From Flavobacterium sp. IB48 (GTDB taxonomy: Bacteria > Bacteroidota > Bacteroidia > Flavobacteriales > Flavobacteriaceae), in assembly GCF_016405855.1 (NCBI RefSeq), contig NZ_JAEFCA010000004.1:468075-532074 (forward strand): DNA of 64,000 bases, read 5' to 3'. Every line of letters starts with the position of its first letter. The first letter of the stretch is position 1. A model generated the notes under the pieces. The model made no database searches and was not told the origin of the DNA. It worked only from the letters and a program-made list of their open reading frames with translations. This document shows positions 18,771 through 26,940 of this stretch, piece after piece. A program made the translations under genes and the position numbers.

Positions 18771-19199
18771 ATGAAAAAGATGTTTTTGTTTTTGATTATT
18801 GCTAGTACAATTTCGTGTGGGAAAAAAGTTTCTCAAGAAAATGTAAGTACAACTCCAAAAGAACCGAAAAAAGAAACTGTCGTTGGCGGAGATTCTGATT
18901 CTCATGGCTGTAAAGCTTCAGCTGGTTATACTTGGTCGGTTTTGAAAAAAGAGTGTATCAGAGTTTTTGAAAATAGCACAAGACTGAATCATGCAGAAGA
19001 TGGAAAAACGTATTCTACAGTTTCCTATGTAATTTTTGACGGAAATAAAGCTGAGCTTTTTCTTGATACTCAAAAAGAATCTATCATTTTAGAAAGAAAA
19101 TCTGAAGGTGATTCTTGGGTTAATGGTGATTGGCAATTAATTCCGTGGAAAGGATATGTTTTGAAGAAAGGAGTAAAGATTCTTTATACAGGGGAATAA
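18771..19199 (+). CDS. Small putative lipoprotein
   Basis: A 142-residue protein with a lipoprotein signal (Cys16 in ASTISCGKK). After a low-complexity linker rich in Lys, Pro and Thr comes a small domain with two cysteines (HGCKASAGYTW and KKECIRVF) that may form a disulfide, then a beta-rich end. Not a family I can name. Its ATG is preceded at once by the AATAGGATT repeat described at 18721-18770. Confidence 0.75.
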   Translation: MKKMFLFLIIASTISCGKKVSQENVSTTPKEPKKETVVGGDSDSHGCKASAGYTWSVLKKECIRVFENSTRLNHAEDGKTYSTVSYVIFDGNKAELFLDTQKESIILERKSEGDSWVNGDWQLIPWKGYVLKKGVKILYTGE

Positions 19200-19226
19200 A
19201 GATGTTTATTGCTAATTATTAAGAGC

Positions 19227-19751
19227 ATGGAAGAAATTGAAAGACTTATTTTGGGCTCAAAAGAGCAAAAATATTATCGTCATGCCATCAAAGGATTTAG
19301 TAAATCAGAATTAAATGATTTTGAAAGATTGGCATTACAACTTGAAGAAGCAGGAGCATTGGATCCTTTGGGTTGGGCCTTTAGTGAAATTAAAGAAGGT
19401 ATTCCGCAAGCTGGACGCTTTTTGGTTTTAAAAGGTCTTTTTGATATTATAAAATCACCTGAGGAAAACATTTCTTTGGCATATGATTTTGATGAAGAGG
19501 TAGAAGAGAAATATTTAGATATTCAAAAATTAGTTGGGGAAGAAAAATTATCAGATTTTTTAAAGACTTTTTCAAAGGGAATAATAAGCAATGTCATTGA
19601 TTTGTTGGATTATGGCAATTGCAATTCTGACGGCGAAATAGGCTGGGTACTGGTAAAAACAGATAAAGAAGGTAACTTAACCGAAAAAATTATATCTGGA
19701 CTTCATGAAGATTTTCTCGATTTTGAAGATGAACTAAAAACTTATAAATAA
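19227..19751 (+). CDS. Soluble acidic protein, unknown
   Basis: A 174-residue acidic cytosolic protein beginning MEEIERLILGSKEQKYYRHA. I start it at the ATG at 19227; the in-frame TTG at 19209 would add only an unlikely LIIKS extension. The N-terminal half is helical, and the C-terminal half has an acidic strand-turn segment (YGNCNSDGEIGWVLVKTDKE) and an acidic tail. It follows the lipoprotein by 27 nt. I do not recognise a family; the pattern of small unlinked proteins suggests an accessory gene. Confidence 0.7.
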   Translation: MEEIERLILGSKEQKYYRHAIKGFSKSELNDFERLALQLEEAGALDPLGWAFSEIKEGIPQAGRFLVLKGLFDIIKSPEENISLAYDFDEEVEEKYLDIQKLVGEEKLSDFLKTFSKGIISNVIDLLDYGNCNSDGEIGWVLVKTDKEGNLTEKIISGLHEDFLDFEDELKTYK

Positions 19752-19795
19752 GTAGTTTACTCAAAAGACATCTTTTTTATGAGAAGGAAAATTTT

Positions 19796-19854
19796 AGTTT
19801 TCTGTTATGTTTTTAATTTTTACTCTGTAGAAACTGAAAACATGACAGATAAAA
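19796..19854. terminator. Hairpin between convergent genes
   Basis: GTTTTCTGTTATGTTTT (from about 19797) pairs imperfectly with GAAAACATGACAGATAAAAC (19835-19854). Probable bidirectional terminator; no other content in the gap. Confidence 0.4.
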
Positions 19855-19860
19855 CAAAGA

Positions 19861-20427
19861 CTAAATATTCGTTTTAATAAATTTAGAAGTTACTACTTGA
19901 GCAAATTCATCGTTTAAACTTGCTAAAGCGGTTTGATGTATTAATTCGGCAGAGAAATTTTCTCCGTTTACGCCTTTTTTATTGAAAGTAGCTGTTGCGT
20001 TAGAAACTACGTAAACATTGTAACCAAAATTTCCTGCCATTCTTGTTGTGGTAGAAACGCAATGATCTGTAGTTAAACCTACAATTACAAGATTTGTGAT
20101 TTTGGCAGTGTCAATTAGCTCTTTTAAATTCGTTCCAATAAAAGCACTATTGACATTCTTTTTGATGATTGTTTCTCCTTCAAGAGGTTTTACAATATCT
20201 TGAAATTCATTACCTAGATTTGTTTCGTTTAAAATCGAATTTGGATTTGAAGAACAATGCTGAACATGAAAAATAGGCAATTTTTTGCTTCTCCAAATTT
20301 TCAGAAGTTCGCCCGCTTTTTGCTCTGCATCAACATTATTTCGATCTCCTCCCCAATACGCAACATCGTGAAAACCTTTTTGGATATCAATTAAAATTAA
20401 TGCTGGATTATCAAGTTTTGTATTCAT
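19861..20427 (-). CDS. Isochorismatase-fold cysteine hydrolase
   Basis: A 188-residue cysteine hydrolase of the isochorismatase/nicotinamidase superfamily. The triad is visible as Asp14 (LILIDIQKGF), Lys90 (IKKNVNSAF) and Cys123 (GLTTDHCVSTTTRMA), with the non-proline cis-peptide region just before the Cys. The family covers amidases and isochorismatases, and the sequence does not say which substrate applies. It lacks the typical metal ligands of nicotinamidases as far as I can see. It is the last gene of a minus-strand run and starts 5 nt after its upstream neighbour. Confidence 0.88.
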   Translation of the reverse strand: MNTKLDNPALILIDIQKGFHDVAYWGGDRNNVDAEQKAGELLKIWRSKKLPIFHVQHCSSNPNSILNETNLGNEFQDIVKPLEGETIIKKNVNSAFIGTNLKELIDTAKITNLVIVGLTTDHCVSTTTRMAGNFGYNVYVVSNATATFNKKGVNGENFSAELIHQTALASLNDEFAQVVTSKFIKTNI

Positions 20428-20432
20428 TTTAA

Positions 20433-21077
20433 TTAAGATTTTAAAAATGATTTAGTTACTTTGTCTAGTAGGCTATCTCGTTTTAAGACGATTCCCAAGT
20501 ATTTATGATAACTCAAGCCAGAGGTTTCTGCGTTTGCATTTTCATTTGCCATTTCAGCATATTTTTTGCCAATCTCTGTTTTAGAATTGTAAAAGTTTAT
20601 TATTGCAAGTAAAGAGAAAGCAATATATTTTTCATTAGGAAATAACAATCCTGAAATTTTATTTTCCAGCATTTCTTCAGCTACTGGATATAAATCTTTG
20701 AATTGATTTTTAACTACAATTTCAGCATAATCTAAATACGATTGAGTAATTACATTTGGAAATATTTTTTCAAAATCAACAGCTTTTTTAAAATATTCAA
20801 GTGCTTTCTCTGTATTGTTTTCAAGTTGAAAAATATTTCCAAAAGTATGATAAACAGAACCTTTGTTGAAGTTGTCGTCTGGATATTCATTTAGAACTTT
20901 GCTTAATAACTCCTTCGCAACTTGTAAAAGCTTGGGTTTTTTAGTGTCAACTAATTCTATTGCTTGAACTTTAAGATATTGAGCTCTTCCATCTTTTCTG
21001 GCACGAGAAAGTTTCGCAAAGAATTCTTCTTCATCTGTTTTTGACCAAGATTTTCTTCGATACCAATCTGTTGCCAT
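20433..21077 (-). CDS. TPR-like helical protein, unknown role
   Basis: A 214-residue soluble all-helical protein beginning MATDWYRRKSWSKTDEEEFF. TPR-like pairs occur at about 72-105 (GSVYHTFGNIFQLENNTEKA followed by LEYFKKAVDFE) and again near 150-185. There is no signal peptide or enzyme motif. A small cytosolic scaffold is the safest description. It is 5 nt upstream of the isochorismatase-fold gene and 49 nt downstream of the esterase gene, so probably in one operon with both. Confidence 0.75.
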   Translation of the reverse strand: MATDWYRRKSWSKTDEEEFFAKLSRARKDGRAQYLKVQAIELVDTKKPKLLQVAKELLSKVLNEYPDDNFNKGSVYHTFGNIFQLENNTEKALEYFKKAVDFEKIFPNVITQSYLDYAEIVVKNQFKDLYPVAEEMLENKISGLLFPNEKYIAFSLLAIINFYNSKTEIGKKYAEMANENANAETSGLSYHKYLGIVLKRDSLLDKVTKSFLKS

Positions 21078-21126
21078 AAAATAAATTATTTAGTAAAAAA
21101 CTGCGACCTTAAACTATGACTGAATA

Positions 21127-21771
21127 CTAACTAAGCAGCCAGTTCCTAAAATCAAAGAAATTCTGAGGAGCAACTCCATGTCCAACAGGATATTCTTTAT
21201 AAGTAAGCGGAATATTTAATTTTTCTAAAGCAGCAGGTGTTTTTCTCGCCCATTCAATCGGAATAACTTGATCTACAGTTCCGTGTGAAGCGAAAAACTT
21301 TAAATTTTTGAAATCATTGTTTTCAAAACCTTCTTTGATAATTTCTTCATTAAAATAACCACTCATTGCGACAACTCTCTGAATTTTTTCTGGATAAGAA
21401 AGCGCGGTTGCATAACTTAAAATAGATCCTTGGCTGAATCCGATTAAAGTTACATTATTGGCATCAATTGGATAATTTGCTGTTAGTTCATCAATAAACT
21501 TTGCAATTAAATCTCTTGAAGTTTTGGCTTGTTCATTATCTGAAAATTTATTCTGATCTGCATCAAAGTTGATCGCGTACCAAGCGTAAGCGCCATACTG
21601 TAAATCGTAAGGAGCTCTTGCAGAAATGATATAATAGTTATCTGGAAGCTCAGAAGCAAAAGAGAATAAATCGGCCTCATTACTTCCATATCCGTGCAAT
21701 AAAAGCAATAACGGATTTTTATCTAAAATTGCTTTTGGTTCTCTTATTTTATATTCTAAAGATAGATTCAT
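21127..21771 (-). CDS. Alpha/beta hydrolase, phospholipase/carboxylesterase family
   Basis: A 214-residue cytosolic serine esterase of the YpfH/acyl-protein-thioesterase type. The oxyanion motif LLLLLHGYGSNEADL is followed by the nucleophile elbow GFSQG with Ser113, then Asp167 (HGTVDQVIP) and His198 (VGHGV) complete the triad. No signal peptide or lid domain is present. It hydrolyses short acyl esters by family. The upstream gap (21772-21853) is low complexity, with repeated TTGTGAATTGTGAATT words and no ORF. Confidence 0.9.
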   Translation of the reverse strand: MNLSLEYKIREPKAILDKNPLLLLLHGYGSNEADLFSFASELPDNYYIISARAPYDLQYGAYAWYAINFDADQNKFSDNEQAKTSRDLIAKFIDELTANYPIDANNVTLIGFSQGSILSYATALSYPEKIQRVVAMSGYFNEEIIKEGFENNDFKNLKFFASHGTVDQVIPIEWARKTPAALEKLNIPLTYKEYPVGHGVAPQNFFDFRNWLLS

Positions 21772-21853
21772 TTTTTAATTGTGAGTTGTAAGTTGTGAAT
21801 TGTGAATTTTCCAACTTTGGAATTTCGAATTTTTTAATTGAATTTTGAAAAAT

Positions 21854-22180
21854 TTATCCGATTTTCTTAAACCATTTTTGAAACAATTCTCCAACTAAAG
21901 GAATCGGTCTCATTTGCCCTTGAATAGCATTAAAAATACCGAAAGTCCACAGAATTGAAATACAAATCCACATTGGGAAAGTGATAAAAAAACTATCAAA
22001 ATTACTGATTATTGCTCCGAAGGAGATAAAAGTTAAAGACAAGCCTAAAGACTGACGGATATGAAAAGAAGCAAAACTATTTTTGTTTTCAGAATTCATA
22101 CTCATGGCAATCAAAACGCCAATGATTAGAATATAACTCGTGATAGCGATCGGTTTTCCTTCTTCGACTGAATTATTCAT
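21854..22180 (-). CDS. DUF4870-like small membrane protein
   Basis: A 108-residue integral membrane protein with three hydrophobic helices (about 11-28, 44-64 and 68-88) and the conserved SFASFHIRQSLGL turn between the first two. The layout is that of the DUF4870/Tic20-like family, whose function is not known. It begins 5 nt after the dihydroorotase-like gene, which suggests translational coupling. Confidence 0.8.
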   Translation of the reverse strand: MNNSVEEGKPIAITSYILIIGVLIAMSMNSENKNSFASFHIRQSLGLSLTFISFGAIISNFDSFFITFPMWICISILWTFGIFNAIQGQMRPIPLVGELFQKWFKKIG

Positions 22181-22185
22181 TTGTA

Positions 22186-23436
22186 TTATTTTGTAACTAA
22201 TTGATTTTGATTTAAAATTCCGTAAACAGAACCTTTAATTTCGGTTCCTAAAAAAGCAGAATTTTTAGATTTTGAAAGAATGTTTTCTTTCGCAAAAGTT
22301 GATTTTTCTTCTGTTGAAAATAAAGTGATGTTTGCTTTTGCGCCTTCTTCAATTATATGACTTTCCAAACCAAAAACCTTTCTGGCAGCAGTTAGTTTTG
22401 CTACAATTGTTTCTACAGGTAAAACGGTCAATAAAGCTCCAAAAGCACTTTCTAAACCAATAGTTCCGTTTTTAGCAGTATCAAATTCCATTTTTTTGAA
22501 TTCGATATCAATCGGATTATGGTCTGAAGTAATCATATCGATTGTTCCATCAGCAATTCCGTTCAATAAAGCTTGTCTGTCAACTTCGGTTCTTAACGGA
22601 GGTGTTACTTTAAAACGAGTATCAAATCCGTCTAGTTTTTCATCAGTTAAAACCAAATGATGAACAGATGCGCTACAAGTTACGTTTAAACCTTTAGCTT
22701 TAGCTTCTCGAATTAATTCTACCGATTTTGCAGTAGAAATAGTCGGAATATGAAGTTTTCCCCCAGTATATTCTAATAAAAATAAGTTTCTTGAAATTTG
22801 AAGTTCTTCCGCCAAATTCGGAATTCCCTTTAAACCTAATCTTGTAGAAACAATACCCTCGTTTACAACTCCGTTTCCTTTAATGTTCGGATCTTGCGAA
22901 TATGCGATAACTAATCCGTCGAAATCTTGCACGTATTGTAAAGCGATTTTCAAGATATTGGCATTGTCGATACTTTTATTGTAATCTCCAAAAGCGATTG
23001 CTCCCGAGTTTTTCATATCAAAAAGTTCGGCCATGTCTTTTCCTTCACTAGCTTTAGTTAAAGCGCCTATTGGGAAAATTTCTGTTGCAAAACCATTTGC
23101 TTTATTTTTTACAAAATTTACCTGAGATTGGTTGTCAATAATAGGTAATGAATTTGGCTGTAAGGCAATTGCTGTAAAACCGCTTTTTGCGGCAACATTC
23201 AATCCGTTTGAGATAGTTTCTCTGTCTTCGTAACCAGGTTCTCCAAGAGAAACGCTACTGTCAAACCATCCTTGAGAAACATGAAGATCGTCAAATCGTA
23301 CCACTTCTGCATCGTCATTAGGAAGAGAAACTCCTATTTTTTCTATTACACCATCTGCAATTAAAAGATCAACGGTCTGATTGTGAAACGGACTTTTGGA
23401 GTCGATAATTTTGGCGCTTTTGATGATTAGTTTCAT
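22186..23436 (-). CDS. Dihydroorotase homologue with degenerate metal site
   Basis: A 416-residue amidohydrolase-fold protein of the dihydroorotase family (pyrimidine synthesis). Most of the fold is kept, including VHHL near His259-His260, His229 and TSDHNP with Asp305. The N-terminal metal and substrate motif that normally reads D-x-H-x-H-L-R-E-P-G is here D-S-S-V-S-L-G-E-P-G, so both histidines (positions 61 and 63) and the arginine (65) are lost. A further conserved His after His229 is Thr232. It is therefore more like the non-catalytic PyrC' subunits that support aspartate transcarbamoylase in some bacteria. It lies between the BatA/VWA gene and the DUF4870-like gene. Confidence 0.85.
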   Translation of the reverse strand: MKLIIKSAKIIDSKSPFHNQTVDLLIADGVIEKIGVSLPNDDAEVVRFDDLHVSQGWFDSSVSLGEPGYEDRETISNGLNVAAKSGFTAIALQPNSLPIIDNQSQVNFVKNKANGFATEIFPIGALTKASEGKDMAELFDMKNSGAIAFGDYNKSIDNANILKIALQYVQDFDGLVIAYSQDPNIKGNGVVNEGIVSTRLGLKGIPNLAEELQISRNLFLLEYTGGKLHIPTISTAKSVELIREAKAKGLNVTCSASVHHLVLTDEKLDGFDTRFKVTPPLRTEVDRQALLNGIADGTIDMITSDHNPIDIEFKKMEFDTAKNGTIGLESAFGALLTVLPVETIVAKLTAARKVFGLESHIIEEGAKANITLFSTEEKSTFAKENILSKSKNSAFLGTEIKGSVYGILNQNQLVTK

Positions 23437-23504
23437 ATGTAGATAATTTTTTGTCGTAAAATGATTTTTGTAAAAGTAAAAGGCCTTTCAAACAAAGGCG
23501 AATT

Positions 23505-25433
23505 CTATTTTACAAATTTTATAATTGCCATTTCTAATGCTAAAAATAACAGTGCAAAGATAACAAACCATTTCCAAATTTGGCTGTCAGTTCGTTCTGT
23601 TTGTAACGTATTAAAAATAGTCGAAATTGTATCAGCAGTTTTAAAATCAGAGACCACGTTCGTGTTTACCTGACTCAAATCGCTTTCGGTTCTTTTGTAA
23701 TTAAAACTGATATTCTCAACCCATTCTTTTTTGTCAAAAATACTGTAGTTTCCTGCGGTTTCAGGGAAATCATTAAAGGTTAATTTGACTTTATTGTTTA
23801 GAATCTGCTGAATTGGGATAAACGAATCGTCGGTTCCTTTTACTTCCAAAATAGCATCTTTAGTCAATAAAACATCAACAAAATAAGGCTGATTGTTTCC
23901 AATTGTCAAAGCATTTACGCCAGTTTTCTGATTGTTTTGCGCGATTTTATAAAATAACGGAACAATTAAAGGCGATTGCTGAAAATTTGAATTGGCGCTA
24001 TTTATTGGTGCTGTAAAAACGGTTATTCCAGAAACTGGGTTTTGAAGAGAAGTAACAAAAGCAGTCTGGTCTTCAAATGAAAGAGCAGCTGGATAAGGAC
24101 TAGAAACAGCAAATGAACTGTTTACTTTTGGATATTGGAAATTCGTTATTTTATTTTCAAAAACACCTGAAAATAAAGGATGGTCAAAATTAATTTTAGT
24201 GATTAATTTACTGTTGGTCTCTAAATTCCCAAATTGAATTTTTCCAAAATTCCCCAGCAATGCATTTAAGCTTGAAAGAGAAGTTTTGTCAGAAGGAATG
24301 ATAACCAAATTTCCGCCTTTAGAAACAAAAGCTTTTAAAGTGGTTTGCAAGGCTTGCGGAATGTCAATCAACTCGTTTAAAATAATAGTATTTTGTTTTT
24401 CTAAACTATTGTAATCTAAAGCGCTGATAGAATAATTATTATAGTTAAATTCGCCAGAAGTATATATTCTCGATAAGAAATTGCTTTTTTCTGGTTCACC
24501 AATACTAATAACATTTGTTTTTTTGTTTTTAGAAATGCTAAAAAACAATTTGTTGTCATAAGTCAGACCATTATCTTCAATTGCAACGTAACCATGAAAA
24601 GCTTCTTTTGGAATCGTGAAATTGATTTTCTTTTTCTTTGCATCAAAAGTTACAATCGTTTTGGCAATCAATTTGTTTTGATTGTAAAGTGCCGTTGAAA
24701 CAGGTTTAAAATCTTCGCCATAAGCGGATAAATTAATTCCGATTTCATAAAAATTTTCTAAAGTCTGATTGATGTAAACGCTGTCAATTGATACATTGTT
24801 TTTTTGTTCTGCTTTTGGAACTATGAAATACGGCTTTTCTTCAAAATCTAGATTCTTAATAGCTGCTTCTTTTAAACCAACAGCATCTGTAATAATGACA
24901 ATATCTTTTTTATGAGCCGATTTGTGAGCTTTTATTTTGGCTGTAATTGTTGCAAGATCAAAAGAGGTTGCGCTATATTTTAGATTTTGTAAAGCATTTT
25001 TTGATGATTTAATATCAGTATTCAAAAAATTTTCGGTGTTTGTTAAAAGCGAAAATTGAGTGTTTTCTGGAGTATTTTCAAGTAATTCTTGAACGGCCCT
25101 TTTTAGTAATTCGCCTTTTTTTCCTTTTGCCTGCATGCTAAAAGAATTGTCTAGAACAATATACATTTCATTTGAAGCGTTTTTGCTATCAGCAGCTGCA
25201 AAAAAAGGCTGTGCAAATGCAATAATTGCGCAAGCAAGCAATAATAATCGTGTAGCTAATAAAAGACGTTTTTTGATTTTAGAACTCTTGCGAGTCTGAA
25301 TAGCAAGTTCTTTTAAGAATCGAACGTTGGTGAAATAGGAAGTTTTAAATCGTCTTAATTGAAATAAGTGAACCAAAATTGGAACGATCAATAAAAACAG
25401 AAAGTATAGAATTTCGGGATGTTTAAAATGCAT
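23505..25433 (-). CDS. BatA/VWA-domain membrane protein
   Basis: A 642-residue inner-membrane protein. The N-terminus is the BatA 'aerotolerance regulator' segment, with two membrane helices (about 7-24 and 56-78) around the positively charged loop RFKTSYFTNVRFLKEL. A von Willebrand A-like domain follows at about 90-200 with the metal motif DNSFS (MIDAS; D-x-S-x-S). A large periplasmic region precedes a single C-terminal helix (about 620-638). Homologues act in envelope stress or export; no MoxR ATPase gene is adjacent, unlike full Bat operons. It is the first gene of the minus-strand run ending at 19861. Confidence 0.88.
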   Translation of the reverse strand: MHFKHPEILYFLFLLIVPILVHLFQLRRFKTSYFTNVRFLKELAIQTRKSSKIKKRLLLATRLLLLACAIIAFAQPFFAAADSKNASNEMYIVLDNSFSMQAKGKKGELLKRAVQELLENTPENTQFSLLTNTENFLNTDIKSSKNALQNLKYSATSFDLATITAKIKAHKSAHKKDIVIITDAVGLKEAAIKNLDFEEKPYFIVPKAEQKNNVSIDSVYINQTLENFYEIGINLSAYGEDFKPVSTALYNQNKLIAKTIVTFDAKKKKINFTIPKEAFHGYVAIEDNGLTYDNKLFFSISKNKKTNVISIGEPEKSNFLSRIYTSGEFNYNNYSISALDYNSLEKQNTIILNELIDIPQALQTTLKAFVSKGGNLVIIPSDKTSLSSLNALLGNFGKIQFGNLETNSKLITKINFDHPLFSGVFENKITNFQYPKVNSSFAVSSPYPAALSFEDQTAFVTSLQNPVSGITVFTAPINSANSNFQQSPLIVPLFYKIAQNNQKTGVNALTIGNNQPYFVDVLLTKDAILEVKGTDDSFIPIQQILNNKVKLTFNDFPETAGNYSIFDKKEWVENISFNYKRTESDLSQVNTNVVSDFKTADTISTIFNTLQTERTDSQIWKWFVIFALLFLALEMAIIKFVK

Positions 25434-25683
25434 TCTGGCTTCGATTTACTTCACTACGTTTTGTTTTTCGCGAAGATGCTGGTCAAAAATACAAATTAAA
25501 AATTTATTAAACCATATAAGTTCGTGTAAGAGATTGTAAGTAAACTTAAAAGTAGAATGTAAGACTTATAACTGTGATGAACTTACGAGGCAAAAAAAAA
25601 TGTAACTTTTGTAATTTCTTGCAATAAAGGGACTGTTTCAAATGGATATATTGCTTATTTTAGCTAATCAAAAAAAACAAATT

Positions 25684-26796
25684 ATGAAAAAAATATATCT
25701 AGTCTTATTTTCAGCTTTATCAATTACAGCTGTTAAAGCTCAAAATAAATTCAATTTATTGGTTGGAACTTACACGAATACTTGCCAAAGCAATGGTGTT
25801 TATGTGTATGAATTTGATGCTTCTAATGGCGAATATAAGCTAAAAAGTTCTTCTGAAAATGTTGTAAGTCCGAGTTATTTATCTGTATCAGCAGATAATA
25901 AGTTTATTTATGCCGTAAACGAAAATGGAACTCAAAGTACTGTAAGCTCTTTTTCTTATGATTCGCAGTCTGGAAAAATTAATCTTTTGAATAAAAATGA
26001 TGCTTTAGGAGCAGATCCTTGCCATTTGATAAATGATGATAAACATGTCATCGCGGCTAATTATTCTGGCGGAAGCATTGCAGTTTTTAAAAAGAATGCT
26101 GATGGGAGCATTACAGAAGCACAACAATTGATTCAGCACGAAGGGAAAGGGCCAAATGCGGCGCGTCAGGAAAAAGCTCACGTACACATGGTGGTTTTTT
26201 CTCCAGACAAAAAGTTCGTGATTTCTAATGATTTGGGGTTAGATAAAGTGTTTATTTATAAATACAATCCAACGGCTAAAAACGAAATTTTGACATTGAA
26301 AGGAAGTGTTGACGTAAAACCAGGAAGTGGGCCAAGACATTTGACTTTTAGTAAAGATGGAAAATTTGTGTATTTAGTTCAAGAGCTAGATGGAACTTTG
26401 ACGACTTTAAGCTGGGATAAAACTGGAGTTTTAAAAGTTGTAGCAGAAACAAGTATTCTTCCAAAAGACTTTAAAGGAGGAACAGGAGCGGCTGCAATTA
26501 AACTTTCGCCAGACGGAAACTTTTTATATGTTACCGATCGTGTAGATGCAAATGCAATTTCGGTTTACAAAATTCTTAAAACAGGAGCTTTAGAATTGGT
26601 AGAACAACAAAGCACATTAGGAAAAGGTCCAAGAGATTTTGCTATCGATCCTACAGGAAATTACCTTTTAGTAGGTCATCAATATACTAATGATATAGTT
26701 ATTTTTAAAAGAGATATAGCAACAGGAAAACTTACAGATACTGGCAGAAGAATCCAGTTGTGTTCGCCAGTTGGATTGGTTTTTACGAAGATTTAG
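25684..26796 (+). CDS. Exported seven-bladed lactonase-family protein (6-phosphogluconolactonase-like)
   Basis: A 370-residue beta-propeller of the lactonase (YbhE/Pgl) family. I start at the ATG at 25684 because it opens a clean signal peptide (MKKIYLVLFSALSITAVKAQ); an in-frame ATG at 25642 would bury it. Family motifs include LLVGTYTN, VSPSYLSVS, GSGPRHLTFS and AAIKLSPDGNFLYVTDR. Because it is exported, it probably acts on sugar lactones or a related ring in the periplasm rather than in the cytosolic pentose phosphate pathway. It is transcribed alone. Confidence 0.88.
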   Translation: MKKIYLVLFSALSITAVKAQNKFNLLVGTYTNTCQSNGVYVYEFDASNGEYKLKSSSENVVSPSYLSVSADNKFIYAVNENGTQSTVSSFSYDSQSGKINLLNKNDALGADPCHLINDDKHVIAANYSGGSIAVFKKNADGSITEAQQLIQHEGKGPNAARQEKAHVHMVVFSPDKKFVISNDLGLDKVFIYKYNPTAKNEILTLKGSVDVKPGSGPRHLTFSKDGKFVYLVQELDGTLTTLSWDKTGVLKVVAETSILPKDFKGGTGAAAIKLSPDGNFLYVTDRVDANAISVYKILKTGALELVEQQSTLGKGPRDFAIDPTGNYLLVGHQYTNDIVIFKRDIATGKLTDTGRRIQLCSPVGLVFTKI

Positions 26797-26805
26797 TAAA
26801 AAAGA

Positions 26806-26938
26806 TTCTAAGGTGCTGAGATGCTGCTAAGCTTCTAAGGTTAAAAAAGGGTAAAGATTCAAAGAATCTTTACCCTTTTTTAGTGTTATATAAAAAACTT
26901 AGAACCTTAGCAACTTAGTACCTTAGCATCTAAAAAAA
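26806..26938. repeat. Nested palindrome of the CTAAG family around a terminator
   Basis: A word block CTAAGGTGCTGAGATGCTGC...TTCTAAGGTT on the left is matched by AACCTTAGCAACTTAGTACC...TTAGCATCT on the right. They enclose a perfect hairpin AAAAGGGTAAAGATTC...GAATCTTTACCCTTTT at about 26844-26880. The terminator serves the convergent lactonase and DEAD-box genes. A related arrangement begins at 63878. Confidence 0.75.
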
Positions 26939-26940
26939 AG

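Noticed and set aside
21772..21853. Regulatory RNA in the gap between the esterase and DUF4870-like genes.
   Set aside because: Only low-complexity TTGTGAATT words; no stable stem or promoter pattern.
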